A stretch of DNA of 64,000 nucleotides from Maricaulis sp039978735 (GTDB lineage Bacteria; Pseudomonadota; Alphaproteobacteria; Caulobacterales; Maricaulaceae): positions 82,684 through 146,683 of the forward strand of contig NZ_JBDWAS010000005.1 in assembly GCF_039978735.1 (NCBI RefSeq), written 5' to 3'. Every line of letters starts with the position of its first letter. The stretch's first letter is position 1. Of the stretch, positions 17,973 to 26,010 are shown piece after piece. The notes below the pieces were generated by a model. It saw only the letters and a program-made list of their open reading frames with translations. It did no database searches and was not told the origin of the DNA. The translations under genes were made by a program, and so were the position numbers.

Positions 17973-19937
17973 TCAGAATGGCGGATCCGTGCCGCCGGGA
18001 TCCGCGTCCTCATCCCCGTCATCCGTGCCGACGATCTCGTCCATGCGCAGCCAGGTGCACCATCGCCGCCGCCCGTCGAGGGTCGAGCGCTCGGACACCC
18101 ACATCCCCTGACGGGTCTCGGGGTCATAGCGCGCCGCCTGCTGCAGGGCGCCCGCCCAGGCGCCCTCCACACCGCTCTCGCCGCCGAAATCGCTGTCCTC
18201 GAACAGGGATCGCAGCTTGTCGTCAGCCGAGGGCACGGAAAGCCAGAACGCCACGCCGGGGTATTCCCGCTTGCCGGTCTCGATCTTCAGTCCGGCCGAC
18301 GCCAGAAGCGTGTTCGCCTTCTTCAGCTCGCCCGCCCGCGTCAGATCCCCGAACGCCTCGATGCGCACCTGCTGGTCCTCGCTCATGAAGGCCGCTAGCA
18401 CGGCGCCCACCGAGGGCTGGGAACCCGACTTCCACGCCGGGACCGGGGCGCTCATCATCTGGATCAGGCAGCGTTCCCATTCCTCCACCTGGCCGATGAA
18501 CTCGGCCATGCCTTCCGGCGCCAGCATTGCGGCCTTCTCGGCCACGCTGTCGGCGTCCGGCATCTCGTCCTGCGTCAGCATGTCGGCGCACGCCAGGAGC
18601 ACGCCGAACTGGTCGGCACCCCGGCTGTCATGCCCCACGGCCATCAGTGCCCGGTGATAGCTGGTCAGCACGGCGTCATAATCGGCCCACCGGTCCATCA
18701 GGCGCCGCAACAGCTTGCGGCCGAGGATCTGCAGCTCCTGGCGGTCCAGGGCCGGGGCGATCGCGCCCGGCTCGAATGGATCCAGCTGCAGGAACACCAT
18801 GCGCGAGCGGTCTTCCGGCCGCATGGCCGGGCGGCGGATCGCCGCGAAGCCGAAACAGTTGCGCGCCTTGAACTCCACGCCCTTGTGCTCGGCACCGCCG
18901 CGCATCACCACGCCATCGGAACAACTGTCCCGCGCCAGCTCGATAACGGCCTTGCTCTTGGCACTGTTCGCGTCGGCCTCGAACTGGTCGAGGATCACGG
19001 GACAGGCGTCATGCATGATGTGCTGATACAGGCCCGCGGCCGTGGCGTTGGTGGCATAGATCGCCCCTTCGCCGAACAGCTCGCGCAGCACGCGCCGCGT
19101 CACCGATGATTTGCCGGTGCCGCGCGGGCCGGTCAGGAAGAAAGAGGGGCGCCAGTGCAGCGCACCGCCCAGCATCCCGGCGCCGATCCAGCCCTGCAGC
19201 AAGTCGGCATCGATGTCGCGCCGCCAATTCCAGGTGCGCAGGAGCGCATTCAGATCCCGCCCGGGCTTCACACTCACGGGCTCGGCCCAGGGCGCCGGGC
19301 GCCGCGGCCCGGCCGGATACACGGCATCGCCGTAATCGCCGGGCGGCCGCACGATCATCTTGCTCTTGCGGTCGAGGGAATACAGCGCGTTGCCGCAATG
19401 CACCGTCAGCGAGCCGTCATACTCGCGCCAGGCACCCCGCCCGCGCACCAGCTCGAAATCGCGCCAGACGCCCTTCATGGCGCAGGCGTTGTACAGGGCA
19501 TCGCCCACCACGTTCGCGTCCCAGCCGTTCACATTGTCGGGATCCGCAAAGAAGGCCTTGATTGCCTCCTCGCCCTGTTCGGCGACCTCCTTTGGCGGCG
19601 CCTTTCGCCGCGGCGCCCACCAGTACAGATAATCGATCCGGCCGGCGAACATGCCCTTGATCTTTTCGGCCTTCAGCTCGGTAAGCGAGACCACCTGACC
19701 CAGCGTGTTCAGGAAGAAAAACCGGCCCGCATCCATGCCCAGCGGAATAACCGGGCAGTCGACCGGCAGGCCGTATTGATCCAGCACCCCGAAGGCTCGT
19801 GCCATGCCCGGCGGCACGGTCTGCCCGCCCAGGGTGCGCGGCTGGCCCTTGGCCACATCCACGGCCAGACCAGCGCCGGAAAAATCTTCCGCATCCGCCA
19901 ACGCAGCGCGCACTTCACTTTCCGCTGGATCGTCCAT
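17973..19937 (-). CDS. SF3-type phage replicative helicase/ATPase
   Basis: A 654-residue protein with a Walker A GPRGTGKS at about residues 270-277 and a downstream acidic strand CPVILDQFEAD resembling the Walker B region of D5/VapE-type helicases. The RNCFGFAAIRRPAMRPEDRSR segment contains the conserved Asn (sensor 1) and Arg residues of that group. The N-terminal 260 residues are of unknown fold. It would unwind DNA at the phage origin. The primase and an HhH protein are upstream in the same operon. ATG 19937 is preferred over TTG codons just upstream. Confidence 0.8.
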   Translation of the reverse strand: MDDPAESEVRAALADAEDFSGAGLAVDVAKGQPRTLGGQTVPPGMARAFGVLDQYGLPVDCPVIPLGMDAGRFFFLNTLGQVVSLTELKAEKIKGMFAGRIDYLYWWAPRRKAPPKEVAEQGEEAIKAFFADPDNVNGWDANVVGDALYNACAMKGVWRDFELVRGRGAWREYDGSLTVHCGNALYSLDRKSKMIVRPPGDYGDAVYPAGPRRPAPWAEPVSVKPGRDLNALLRTWNWRRDIDADLLQGWIGAGMLGGALHWRPSFFLTGPRGTGKSSVTRRVLRELFGEGAIYATNATAAGLYQHIMHDACPVILDQFEADANSAKSKAVIELARDSCSDGVVMRGGAEHKGVEFKARNCFGFAAIRRPAMRPEDRSRMVFLQLDPFEPGAIAPALDRQELQILGRKLLRRLMDRWADYDAVLTSYHRALMAVGHDSRGADQFGVLLACADMLTQDEMPDADSVAEKAAMLAPEGMAEFIGQVEEWERCLIQMMSAPVPAWKSGSQPSVGAVLAAFMSEDQQVRIEAFGDLTRAGELKKANTLLASAGLKIETGKREYPGVAFWLSVPSADDKLRSLFEDSDFGGESGVEGAWAGALQQAARYDPETRQGMWVSERSTLDGRRRWCTWLRMDEIVGTDDGDEDADPGGTDPPF

Positions 19938-20028
19938 CGGCAACAAGCTCTCAGTATTCGGAACAACTCAAAGGGTTCGCCGGCGGGTGGCCCTGGGGAA
20001 GACCGCCCGCCGGCTACGAGGGCGCTGC

Positions 20029-20760
20029 TCAGCCGGGTGAGGCGTCATTCACCAGCTGGCGCGCCGCCTCGATCGGAGACGCCCGCAGCCCGCCGAACGG
20101 GCGCTTGCGCAACAGGTCGGGCAATCCCGGATCCCGGTCGGCCAGGGCGTCCAGGTCCACGTCATTCATCATCGCCAGCTGCTCGGCGTTGCCTACGCCC
20201 GCCGCCATCAGCCGTTTCTCGATCGCGTCGCCGATCCCCTTCACCTGGCTAAGCGGGGTTCCGGCGCCTTTCCTTTGGGGCTTGATGTTCGTCGGGATGG
20301 AGCACTTCGCCCTCGGCCCGCGGAATGTTTCCCGCTCAAACGCACCGGCGGCGTCCTGCTCGAACCCGTCATCATCGGGGTCCCGCGGCAGGCGCGGCCG
20401 CGTCGGCGGCTCCGGTACTGGGTCAAAACCCAGCTTCAGGGGAGACAGCGCGACCAGCACGCCACGGAATGCCTCCCAACTGGCGCGGTACAAAACATCA
20501 CATCGCCAGCGTTCAGCTGAAAAGGCCGGGCCGCCCAGATCGGGCGCCTGCCGCGCAAAGGTCTCAGCCGGCGGAAAACTGTGTCGCCGCCCGAAATCCA
20601 GCAGCCGCCGCGCCGCTTCCATATTCTCGGATGACCAGGGCAAATCCGGATCGCGGTCAACCCAAGCCATAGCATCGTGACTCACGGCCTCGTAAGCCAT
20701 CACGGCGACGAACGCCACAGCTGCCCGGTCGCTTGTTTCTTCATTAAGCCTTCGGCTCAT
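20029..20760 (-). CDS. Helix-hairpin-helix protein of the replication module
   Basis: A 243-residue protein coupled to the primase gene by ATGA. The C-terminal part, LSQVKGIGDAIEKRLMAAGV then NAEQLAMMNDVDLDALADRD (about 165-215), is a helix-hairpin-helix of the type that binds DNA non-specifically. The first 120 residues are helical with no motif I recognise; the middle is Pro/Asp-rich and probably a linker. A DNA-binding accessory role for the primase or helicase is inferred from the neighbours. A 91-base gap follows before the helicase start. Confidence 0.6.
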   Translation of the reverse strand: MSRRLNEETSDRAAVAFVAVMAYEAVSHDAMAWVDRDPDLPWSSENMEAARRLLDFGRRHSFPPAETFARQAPDLGGPAFSAERWRCDVLYRASWEAFRGVLVALSPLKLGFDPVPEPPTRPRLPRDPDDDGFEQDAAGAFERETFRGPRAKCSIPTNIKPQRKGAGTPLSQVKGIGDAIEKRLMAAGVGNAEQLAMMNDVDLDALADRDPGLPDLLRKRPFGGLRASPIEAARQLVNDASPG

Positions 20761-21833
20761 TTCTTCTCTCCCATCAAAAGCTCATTGGCGTCCTTGCCGC
20801 GGTGCGCCCGCGCCACGCTCACCGGCACGCCCAGCGTGGCCACCCGGCGGATCGCCTGGGCGAAACCCTTCGCGGCAGGCCCGCCGGCCCAGTCATTGTC
20901 GGCAAAGACGGTGTGATGTGTGATCGCGGGCGAGGCTGGCCCTGTCGGCAGCTCGAACGTGGCCAGCCCGTTCAGACTGCCCAGTGCCCAGCTGGCGCGC
21001 GAGGGATCGGCCACGGCAATGGTCGCGGCGTCCTCGATGCCCTCGGAGCTTACCAGGCCCAGCGGCACGCGCGGATCGGTGCCTGGCCAGACACGGATCG
21101 CCGTGCCGCGCGTCACGCCCAGCATTTTCTTTGCCGGGCCCTCTTTCACCTTCCCGCCGGTTTGCGCGTCCAGATAGGTGCGATGCACCGCCGTAATGGT
21201 GCCATCAGCGCGCCGCATTGCGGCAATCATGGCCGGGATGCGCGCACGCTGTCGGTCAGGGCCGATCCAGTCCAGCGCCTCGCTGGCGCGCAGCTCGGTG
21301 ATCGCGGCCGGAAGCCGGTCCAGTCGGATGCAGCGCACCTCAGTGAGATACCGCCAGGCCGTGGTGCCGGGCACCAGCGGCCCTGCCGACTGCCAGATGC
21401 CTTGTGCGGTGCGGATCTTGCGCGCCCGATCGCGCGCCTCGGCGGCCTCGTCCCGCGCGATCTTCTCGCGCGCATCGCGCCGCACCTTCTCCAGCTTTTT
21501 CGGATCCCCGCCGGTCAGGCCATAGCGCCGCATCGCCCATTCGCGCACGGCCGCCCGGTCCTTCAGAACGCCCAGATAGACGGGCAGGTCGATGATATCG
21601 CCCTTCTCCGTCTCGCCGGCGTCGAACTCCTTGAACGCGCCCGCGCCGGACCCCGTCATCCAGATCTTGAAACTGGTGCCCTTCGTCTCTCCGCGCGCCG
21701 GGTTCGGGCCCACCCAATAGATGCCGTCCCGCCGGCCGTGCGGCGCCCATTCGTTCACCAGGGCGACGATATCGCCCTGCATCAGGCTCTTGATCTCGGC
21801 AAAGGTCACGGTCGGGGGCGGGGCGTCAGTCAA
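20757..21833 (-). CDS. Toprim-domain phage primase
   Basis: A 358-residue protein. The N-terminal half has features of phage primase zinc-free leader regions (GIYWVGPNPARGETKGTSFKIW and FDAGETEKGDIIDLPVYL). The C-terminal Toprim domain is seen from LGLVSSEGIEDAATIAVA (catalytic Glu, about 260) to VFADNDWAGGPAAKGF (the DxD pair, about 308). It makes primers next to the SF3 helicase encoded downstream. I chose TTG 21833: AAGGGGG stands 9 bases upstream and the start overlaps the ParB-like stop by 8 bases. A TTG at 21869 is the alternative. Confidence 0.78.
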   Translation of the reverse strand: MTDAPPPTVTFAEIKSLMQGDIVALVNEWAPHGRRDGIYWVGPNPARGETKGTSFKIWMTGSGAGAFKEFDAGETEKGDIIDLPVYLGVLKDRAAVREWAMRRYGLTGGDPKKLEKVRRDAREKIARDEAAEARDRARKIRTAQGIWQSAGPLVPGTTAWRYLTEVRCIRLDRLPAAITELRASEALDWIGPDRQRARIPAMIAAMRRADGTITAVHRTYLDAQTGGKVKEGPAKKMLGVTRGTAIRVWPGTDPRVPLGLVSSEGIEDAATIAVADPSRASWALGSLNGLATFELPTGPASPAITHHTVFADNDWAGGPAAKGFAQAIRRVATLGVPVSVARAHRGKDANELLMGEKK

Positions 21834-22929
21834 GGAGAAAATCCCCCTTGTCGCGCATCTCGCCCTCAATGTTGGCGATCATGCTTTTGATCTTCTTCAC
21901 GCTGTCACGCGCGCTCACACCTCGCACCGATACACTGGACAGTCGGTCAACATCCTCGCCGAGGACCATGGCTTCCAGACTGACCAACCGCCGCCACAGA
22001 TCGGCTTTGCTCGGGGCCTTCGCGTCCGCCGTGGGCAATGTCAGCACGTAGAATTCGCCCTTGTCGGCCCGCAACGTGATGCCCAGGTCTGACGGTCGAA
22101 ACGCCCGGCACTCGGCGACAGGCACATCCAGGCGTCCGCCGGCATGAGCGACCAGCCCCACCAGGATCTCCAGCGGGTCGAAGAACCGGTCTGGCGCTGC
22201 CGCCTTCGCGGCGTTCTCTGCCTCCACCGCTCCGGCAATCCGCGTCGCCGCACTGGCCAGCTTGCGCGCCCGCGCTTCCAGCGCCTCCACGCCTTCGGCC
22301 AGGGCGGCGTCCTGCTCTTCGCGGGTCAGGTTGCGGGCCACCCTTTCGGCTGCCTTCACCGGCACCGTGCCGGCCTTCACGGCCTCCACAAGGGCGGGGC
22401 TGCCATGCTCCTGCACTGCCCGGGCGCGCCTGATAGACCGTTCGGATACGTCGAAATCCTTGGCCAGCTGGGCGTTTGATCTTAAAGGCGGCACGCGTGC
22501 CGCCTTTTCTGCGGAACCCGGCCCGCGGTCCGCCTTTTCTTCCGCCCGGTCCTCATCGCCCAGGGGCAGCCGCGCTTCTGCATCCGGCTCGGGCCGTGCG
22601 GGCCGGTGCGAAGGCAGGCGCCCCACTTCCGCGGCCAGCATGGCGCATTGCGCCGGCGACAGGTGCCGGCGGTGCAAATTCTTCGACAGGATAAAGGCAA
22701 TCGGATCCTTGCCGGTAAACGCCACCCAGTGCGGCGTGATGCCCAGCTTGCGGCACGCTTCGCGGCGGTTCCGCCCGTCCAGCAACTCGCCCTCGAAGAT
22801 CACCAGCGGATCCATCAGGCCGTTTTCTGCAATGTCCGCCGCCAGGGCCTCGGCGTCCTTGTCGGGCAGCCAGGGAAACAGATCCGCCACCGGGTGAACC
22901 GGCAGATTGAAAATATCCATCTTGCTCAT
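21826..22929 (-). CDS. ParB-like (ParB/Srx nuclease fold) DNA-binding protein
   Basis: A 367-residue protein with a ParB/sulfiredoxin-type N-terminal domain: GLMDPLVIFEGELLDGRNRREACRKLG in parts at 38-62, HWVAFTGKDPIAFILSKNLHRRHL at 67-90, then a helix-turn-helix (QLAKDFDVSERSIRRARAVQEH, about 155-176). No ParA partner is nearby, so classical partitioning is not implied. Its place between a DnaA-like protein and the primase suggests a role in replication or regulation. The start overlaps the previous gene by ATGA. Confidence 0.78.
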   Translation of the reverse strand: MSKMDIFNLPVHPVADLFPWLPDKDAEALAADIAENGLMDPLVIFEGELLDGRNRREACRKLGITPHWVAFTGKDPIAFILSKNLHRRHLSPAQCAMLAAEVGRLPSHRPARPEPDAEARLPLGDEDRAEEKADRGPGSAEKAARVPPLRSNAQLAKDFDVSERSIRRARAVQEHGSPALVEAVKAGTVPVKAAERVARNLTREEQDAALAEGVEALEARARKLASAATRIAGAVEAENAAKAAAPDRFFDPLEILVGLVAHAGGRLDVPVAECRAFRPSDLGITLRADKGEFYVLTLPTADAKAPSKADLWRRLVSLEAMVLGEDVDRLSSVSVRGVSARDSVKKIKSMIANIEGEMRDKGDFLLD

Positions 22930-23237
22930 CCGAAGGCCCCTTCACGAACGGCGTCTTCCAGCCGCGCCATCACCGCGTCGAAGGCCGCGTCCTCGCGCGC
23001 CTCCTCGATCAGCCGCACCGACCGGCGCAGCTCGCGCCGCTCGATCCACATCAGGCCTTCCAGCTGGCGCAGCGACAGGCCCGCCACCGTGTGCGCCAGA
23101 TAGATCGTGCCGGTGCGCGCCACGGCCTCGGCCCGGGTGCGCCGGCTGCGCGGCGATATGTCGAAAACACTGTGCGGCGTGGCGCCCATGGCGGGGGCCA
23201 CGATCCCGGCAGTAAACGGCAGCAGGTGCGCGCTCAT
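22926..23237 (-). CDS. DnaA domain-IV-like DNA-binding protein
   Basis: A 103-residue protein whose second half (RTGTIYLAHTVAGLSLRQLE, then IERRELRRSVRLIEEAREDA and FDAVMARLEDAV) follows the pattern of the DnaA DNA-binding domain as it appears in stand-alone alphaproteobacterial proteins: a helix with 'YLA', a helix-turn-helix, then the 'iE..RdD..FD' end. There is no ATPase domain. It might bind DnaA-box-like sites to modulate phage or host replication start. It starts after GAGAGG and is coupled to the ParB-like gene. Confidence 0.6.
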   Translation of the reverse strand: MSAHLLPFTAGIVAPAMGATPHSVFDISPRSRRTRAEAVARTGTIYLAHTVAGLSLRQLEGLMWIERRELRRSVRLIEEAREDAAFDAVMARLEDAVREGAFG

Positions 23238-23241
23238 CCTC

Positions 23242-23496
23242 TCACCCGTCCAAAGGCATCATTTGCGCGGGCGGCAGCATTTTTGCGCCGTGCGCGGTCA
23301 GCTCCACCCATTCATCATCCCGGCAGCGCAGGCCCCGCACCGTGCCGTCATCCTCGAAGCGCAGGTCACAGATGCGCGCGGCCACGTGCCGCGGGATCTC
23401 GGCGCCGTAATCGCCGTATGCCACCTGCACCATCATGTCGCCGCGCCCGGGGGCGGGTTTGGGCACCGGCAGGATCTCGCGCCACGGGCTGGTCAT
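23242..23496 (-). CDS. Small phage protein (84 aa), unknown
   Basis: An 84-residue protein, beginning MTSPWREILPVPKPAPGRGD and ending KMLPPAQMMPLDG. The centre (ICDLRFEDDGTVRGLRCRDDEW) looks like a small beta-structure. I do not recognise the family. The start overlaps the upstream stop (ATGA) and the gene ends 4 bases before the DnaA-like start, so it is part of the coupled leftward early operon. Confidence 0.55.
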   Translation of the reverse strand: MTSPWREILPVPKPAPGRGDMMVQVAYGDYGAEIPRHVAARICDLRFEDDGTVRGLRCRDDEWVELTAHGAKMLPPAQMMPLDG

Positions 23497-23798
23497 GCCG
23501 GCTCCTTCGCCAGAATGTCGTCCACCCGGTGCGCCGCCCGCGCGATATAGGACAGGGCCTCGCGATCGCGGGCCGATTGGGGCGCCTCCACAACGGCCTG
23601 CGCCGCGTGGATCAGGGCCATGGCCTGATAGTGGGCCCAGCCGGGCAGGGCGCGCCGCTCCGCCTCGTCGTATAGACAGTGGACCGCATCGTCGGTCCGA
23701 TCGCGCAGATGGGCGATTTGCTCCGGCGTCGGCCGGTCCGACAGGACAACGCGATCGGCGGCGGCGACAAGGCAGGCAATGGGGGTGCGGGCGGTCAT
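23493..23798 (-). CDS. Small phage protein (101 aa), unknown
   Basis: A 101-residue, helix-rich protein (MTARTPIACLVAAADRVVLS; DAVHCLYDEAERRALPGWAH; ALSYIARAAHRVDDILAKEPA). No family recognised. ATG 23798 has GGGAGG at a good distance and lies 2 bases from the stop of the upstream gene. It is coupled to the 84-aa gene by ATGA. Confidence 0.58.
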   Translation of the reverse strand: MTARTPIACLVAAADRVVLSDRPTPEQIAHLRDRTDDAVHCLYDEAERRALPGWAHYQAMALIHAAQAVVEAPQSARDREALSYIARAAHRVDDILAKEPA

Positions 23799-23800
23799 GG

Positions 23801-24292
23801 TCAGCCCTCCCATTTTTCGCGCAGCACACTCAGGCGTTGCTCGATTGCCCCAGGGCTGGCAGGTGTTCCCAACGCCTCCAAAACCCCATATGCCGATGTG
23901 CAGATATCGGTGGCCAAGAGCGCCATCAGCTCGGGCTCTTCGCCATCTCTCGTCATGATGATGCAGCGCTTGCCGCGACCGCAGAACCAGCCGGCCTCCA
24001 AGTGAGCGCTACGACCGCACGGCAGCAGCAGCACACAAGTGTCCGCCCATTCCATTCCGCGCAAATCGGTGATGTATCCCCGCGCGGCAATCGGGCTGGT
24101 CGTGATGTGGTGGCGGTATTCATCCGCCGTCCAGTATCGCCAGTCCGGGTCGATTTCGTCCCAGGCGAAGCCGGGCACCCCGCTCGGGGGATTTCGAAAA
24201 TCGTAGACCTCGTGGCCCCAGTTGCGCAGCACCTTGACCATTGCAGGCTGAAAGGGATTGCGCCAACTCGACGCGAGATAAATGCGCGCCAT
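23801..24292 (-). CDS. Nucleoside 2-deoxyribosyltransferase-fold protein
   Basis: A 163-residue protein starting MARIYLASSWRNPFQPAMVK. The opening 'iYLAssw.N' strand-loop, the later MEWADTCVLLLPCGRSAHLEAGWF and the following strand KRCIIM match the layout of nucleoside 2-deoxyribosyltransferase-type folds, in which the Glu of the '(S/A)..lEaG' helix acts as nucleophile. Many phages carry such proteins for nucleotide salvage or modification; related folds also occur in defence and signalling proteins. Which applies here cannot be told. Start 24292 follows a GGGAGGG stretch. Confidence 0.6.
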   Translation of the reverse strand: MARIYLASSWRNPFQPAMVKVLRNWGHEVYDFRNPPSGVPGFAWDEIDPDWRYWTADEYRHHITTSPIAARGYITDLRGMEWADTCVLLLPCGRSAHLEAGWFCGRGKRCIIMTRDGEEPELMALLATDICTSAYGVLEALGTPASPGAIEQRLSVLREKWEG

Positions 24293-24296
24293 CGCC

Positions 24297-24584
24297 TCAG
24301 CCCTCCCTCTCGCATTCCGCCGCAATCACGGTCATCGCGAGGGCTTTGATCTCGGCAATGGTTGGATCGGGGGCGGGCTCGGCCAGGATACGCTGCGCCA
24401 TGGCCACCATGTCGCCGCCCGGGCGCAGACTGTCGGCGTCCTTCACGGCCCCGGCATTGTCGCGCAGCAGGCAGGCCAGCGCGCCGGTTTCCAGGCGCAC
24501 CAGCTCGTGCACGCCGCCGTCATGGCCCTTCCATTTGTGGATGATGCGCGCGCCGGTCAGTGCCGGGATCTTGTCATCGCTCAT
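24297..24584 (-). CDS. Small phage protein (95 aa), unknown
   Basis: A 95-residue protein (MSDDKIPALTGARIIHKWKG; GDMVAMAQRILAEPAPDPTI; ending ECEREG). No family recognised. ATG 24584 is preferred because AAGGAGG is 6 bases upstream, whereas the GTG just before it would be too close. It overlaps the stop of the 40-aa gene as TGATG. Confidence 0.55.
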   Translation of the reverse strand: MSDDKIPALTGARIIHKWKGHDGGVHELVRLETGALACLLRDNAGAVKDADSLRPGGDMVAMAQRILAEPAPDPTIAEIKALAMTVIAAECEREG

Positions 24585-24706
24585 CACGATCCTCCTTGAG
24601 TGAACAGCAGCATTCCGCTCACCACGGCGAGCGCGGGCAGAAGGCGCCAGGTCAGCACCGCCATCGCGGCAACAGCACGCGGGGAGTCGGCCGGGCGGGG
24701 GGTCAT
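24584..24706 (-). CDS. 40-aa single-pass membrane miniprotein
   Basis: A 40-residue reading frame from ATG 24706 to TGA 24584-24586. Residues 14-35 (AAMAVLTWRLLPALAVVSGM and onward to LLF) form one membrane-spanning segment; the N-terminus is Pro/Arg-rich. It starts at an ATGA overlap with the Cro-like gene and ends in a TGATG overlap with the next gene, and contains that gene's ribosome site. This tight packing is the main reason to call it a gene. Function unknown. Confidence 0.5.
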   Translation of the reverse strand: MTPRPADSPRAVAAMAVLTWRLLPALAVVSGMLLFTQGGS

Positions 24707-25041
24707 TGGGACACCGGGAGCGGGGTTACGCGGCCATCGTCGGACGGCCGGAACCGGGCTTCGGACACATCGAGAAAGTCCGGCGGCAGGACGTATCCGG
24801 CCTCCTCCAGGGCGCGCAGGATCGGCTCGCGCATATAGTTCGGGAAATACCCGTTATACCGGCTGCGCCAGGCATAGAGGGTTTTCGTGTCCCGGTTCAG
24901 CAAATGGGCGAAGTTCTCCACGCCGCCAACCAGCGCGCAGCAGCGCTCGATCGGCGTGCGCGCATCCTCCAGGCGGTCCGGGATGGGGTAGTAGCCCCGC
25001 CGTTCGGGCGGCACGGGAAGGGCGGAATTCGCAGTGCTCAT
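24703..25041 (-). CDS. Cro-like/YdaS-type helix-turn-helix regulator
   Basis: A 112-residue protein divergent from the CI-like repressor and first in the leftward operon, the place of Cro. The centre, IERCCALVGGVENFAHLLNR then KTLYAWRSRYNGYFPNYMRE, reads as a helix-turn-helix of the YdaS/Cro type. The C-terminus is Asp/Pro-rich. I chose ATG 25041; upstream in-frame sequence runs through the operator region. It probably represses the repressor promoter and commits the phage to lysis, by analogy. Confidence 0.6.
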   Translation of the reverse strand: MSTANSALPVPPERRGYYPIPDRLEDARTPIERCCALVGGVENFAHLLNRDTKTLYAWRSRYNGYFPNYMREPILRALEEAGYVLPPDFLDVSEARFRPSDDGRVTPLPVSQ

Positions 25042-25155
25042 GGACAGTCTCGAAAATTGAATTCGACAGATATGCGACTTTCGCATACATAGGCGCATAT
25101 GATTTGCGCCAATCGTCAATATCCAAGTTTCGGCAAATTCGACATTCATGTGCCC
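25042..25155. promoter_or_regulatory. Divergent CI/Cro promoter-operator region
   Basis: Three inverted repeats sit between the two regulator genes: TCGAA/TTCGA at 25050-25066, ATGCGA/TCGCAT (3-base spacer) at 25072-25086, and GGCGCA/TGCGCC at 25092-25110. The region is AT-richer than its surroundings. The TGCGCA-type half-sites recur upstream of the rightward early operon near 26035-26093, as expected if one repressor controls both. Confidence 0.65.
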
Positions 25156-25803
25156 ATGAATGCAGATACGCTCGATCCGCAGGACCGCTCCTATAAAGAG
25201 CGGATGGCGCGCGCCGGTGTGAACCAGACCGACGCCCAGCAAGCCCTTGACTGGTCACAAACTAAGGTTAGTCGGTTCGTCAACGGCGAACGTAAACGCG
25301 TGACGCTGGAAGAGCGTCTGGCGTTCGAACAATGGTTGGAAATCGTTGAACGTCGGGCTGGGGTGGAAACCAGTGGCCGGGGGGACAACGAGGGACGAGT
25401 GCTCGATTTTCCAATTATGCCGGCAGCGCGCCGGATCCCGCTTTACGGCCTGGCGGCCGCAGGCCCCAACGGGGGCGTTCATCTCGACCACGACAGTGTC
25501 GTCGACATGATCGAGCGGATCCCCGCCCAGGGCACGCGGGATGATGTGTTTGCGCTGGAAGTGTTCGGCGACAGCATGGAGCCGCGTTATTACGCGGCCG
25601 AGCGGGTTTACTGCGTGCGAAACCGGCAGCCCGGGCCGGGGCGAGACGTTATCGTCGAGCTCAAGTCCGGCGACGCCTATCTGAAGACCTATGTCGCCAT
25701 GCGCGACGGCTTCGTGTTCTGCCGGCAGCTCAATCCGGATCAGGAATGCCGGTACTCGCTGCAGGACATCAGGGCGCTGCACGCCGTGGTTGGTCGCAGC
25801 TAG
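25156..25803 (+). CDS. CI/LexA-like phage repressor with S24 peptidase domain
   Basis: A 215-residue repressor. N-terminal helix-turn-helix at about 15-55 (NQTDAQQALDWSQTKVSRFV). The C-terminal S24 domain has the Ala-Gly cleavage region in LYGLAAAGPNGG (about 96-107), the catalytic Ser in FGDSMEPRY (about 139) and the catalytic Lys in YLKTY (about 176). RecA-stimulated self-cleavage would induce the prophage. ATG 25156 was chosen from a family-like length; no strong ribosome site is present, so a leaderless transcript is possible. A perfect hairpin follows the stop. Confidence 0.9.
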   Translation: MNADTLDPQDRSYKERMARAGVNQTDAQQALDWSQTKVSRFVNGERKRVTLEERLAFEQWLEIVERRAGVETSGRGDNEGRVLDFPIMPAARRIPLYGLAAAGPNGGVHLDHDSVVDMIERIPAQGTRDDVFALEVFGDSMEPRYYAAERVYCVRNRQPGPGRDVIVELKSGDAYLKTYVAMRDGFVFCRQLNPDQECRYSLQDIRALHAVVGRS

Positions 25804-25810
25804 CACACCA

Positions 25811-25834
25811 AGCGGCGCGCCCAGGCGCGCCGCT
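25811..25834 (+). terminator. Hairpin after the repressor gene
   Basis: Perfect 11-base arms AGCGGCGCGCC and GGCGCGCCGCT separated by CA begin 8 bases after the repressor stop. No T-run follows on either strand, so intrinsic termination is uncertain. It also lies just beyond the stop of the converging zinc-ribbon gene. Confidence 0.5.
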
Positions 25835-25947
25835 CACTTGTGCATCCACCAATCTTCCACGCATTCGCTGCAGACCTCCCCGTCCTTGCAATTGGGGCAG
25901 GGGCGAGGGAAGAGCGCGCGCAATATTGTCCTAAGCAACCTGAGCAT
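25834..25947 (-). CDS. 37-aa zinc-ribbon microprotein
   Basis: A short frame convergent with the repressor. It runs from ATG 25947 to TGA 25834-25836. The N-terminus is hydrophobic and basic (MLRLLRTILRALFPRP); then comes CPNCKDGEVCSEC, a four-cysteine zinc-ribbon pattern (CxxC-x5-CxxC), and a short tail VEDWWMHK. GGAAAAG precedes the ATG at a suitable distance. Four correctly spaced cysteines in 13 residues are unlikely by chance. Function unknown; a small DNA- or protein-binding regulator of the switch is one possibility. Confidence 0.5.
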   Translation of the reverse strand: MLRLLRTILRALFPRPCPNCKDGEVCSECVEDWWMHK

Positions 25948-26010
25948 TGCACTTTTCCACAATTTTTAGTGGTCCCCGAAAATTATTCACGTTGTGGCTC
26001 GCAAATCAAC

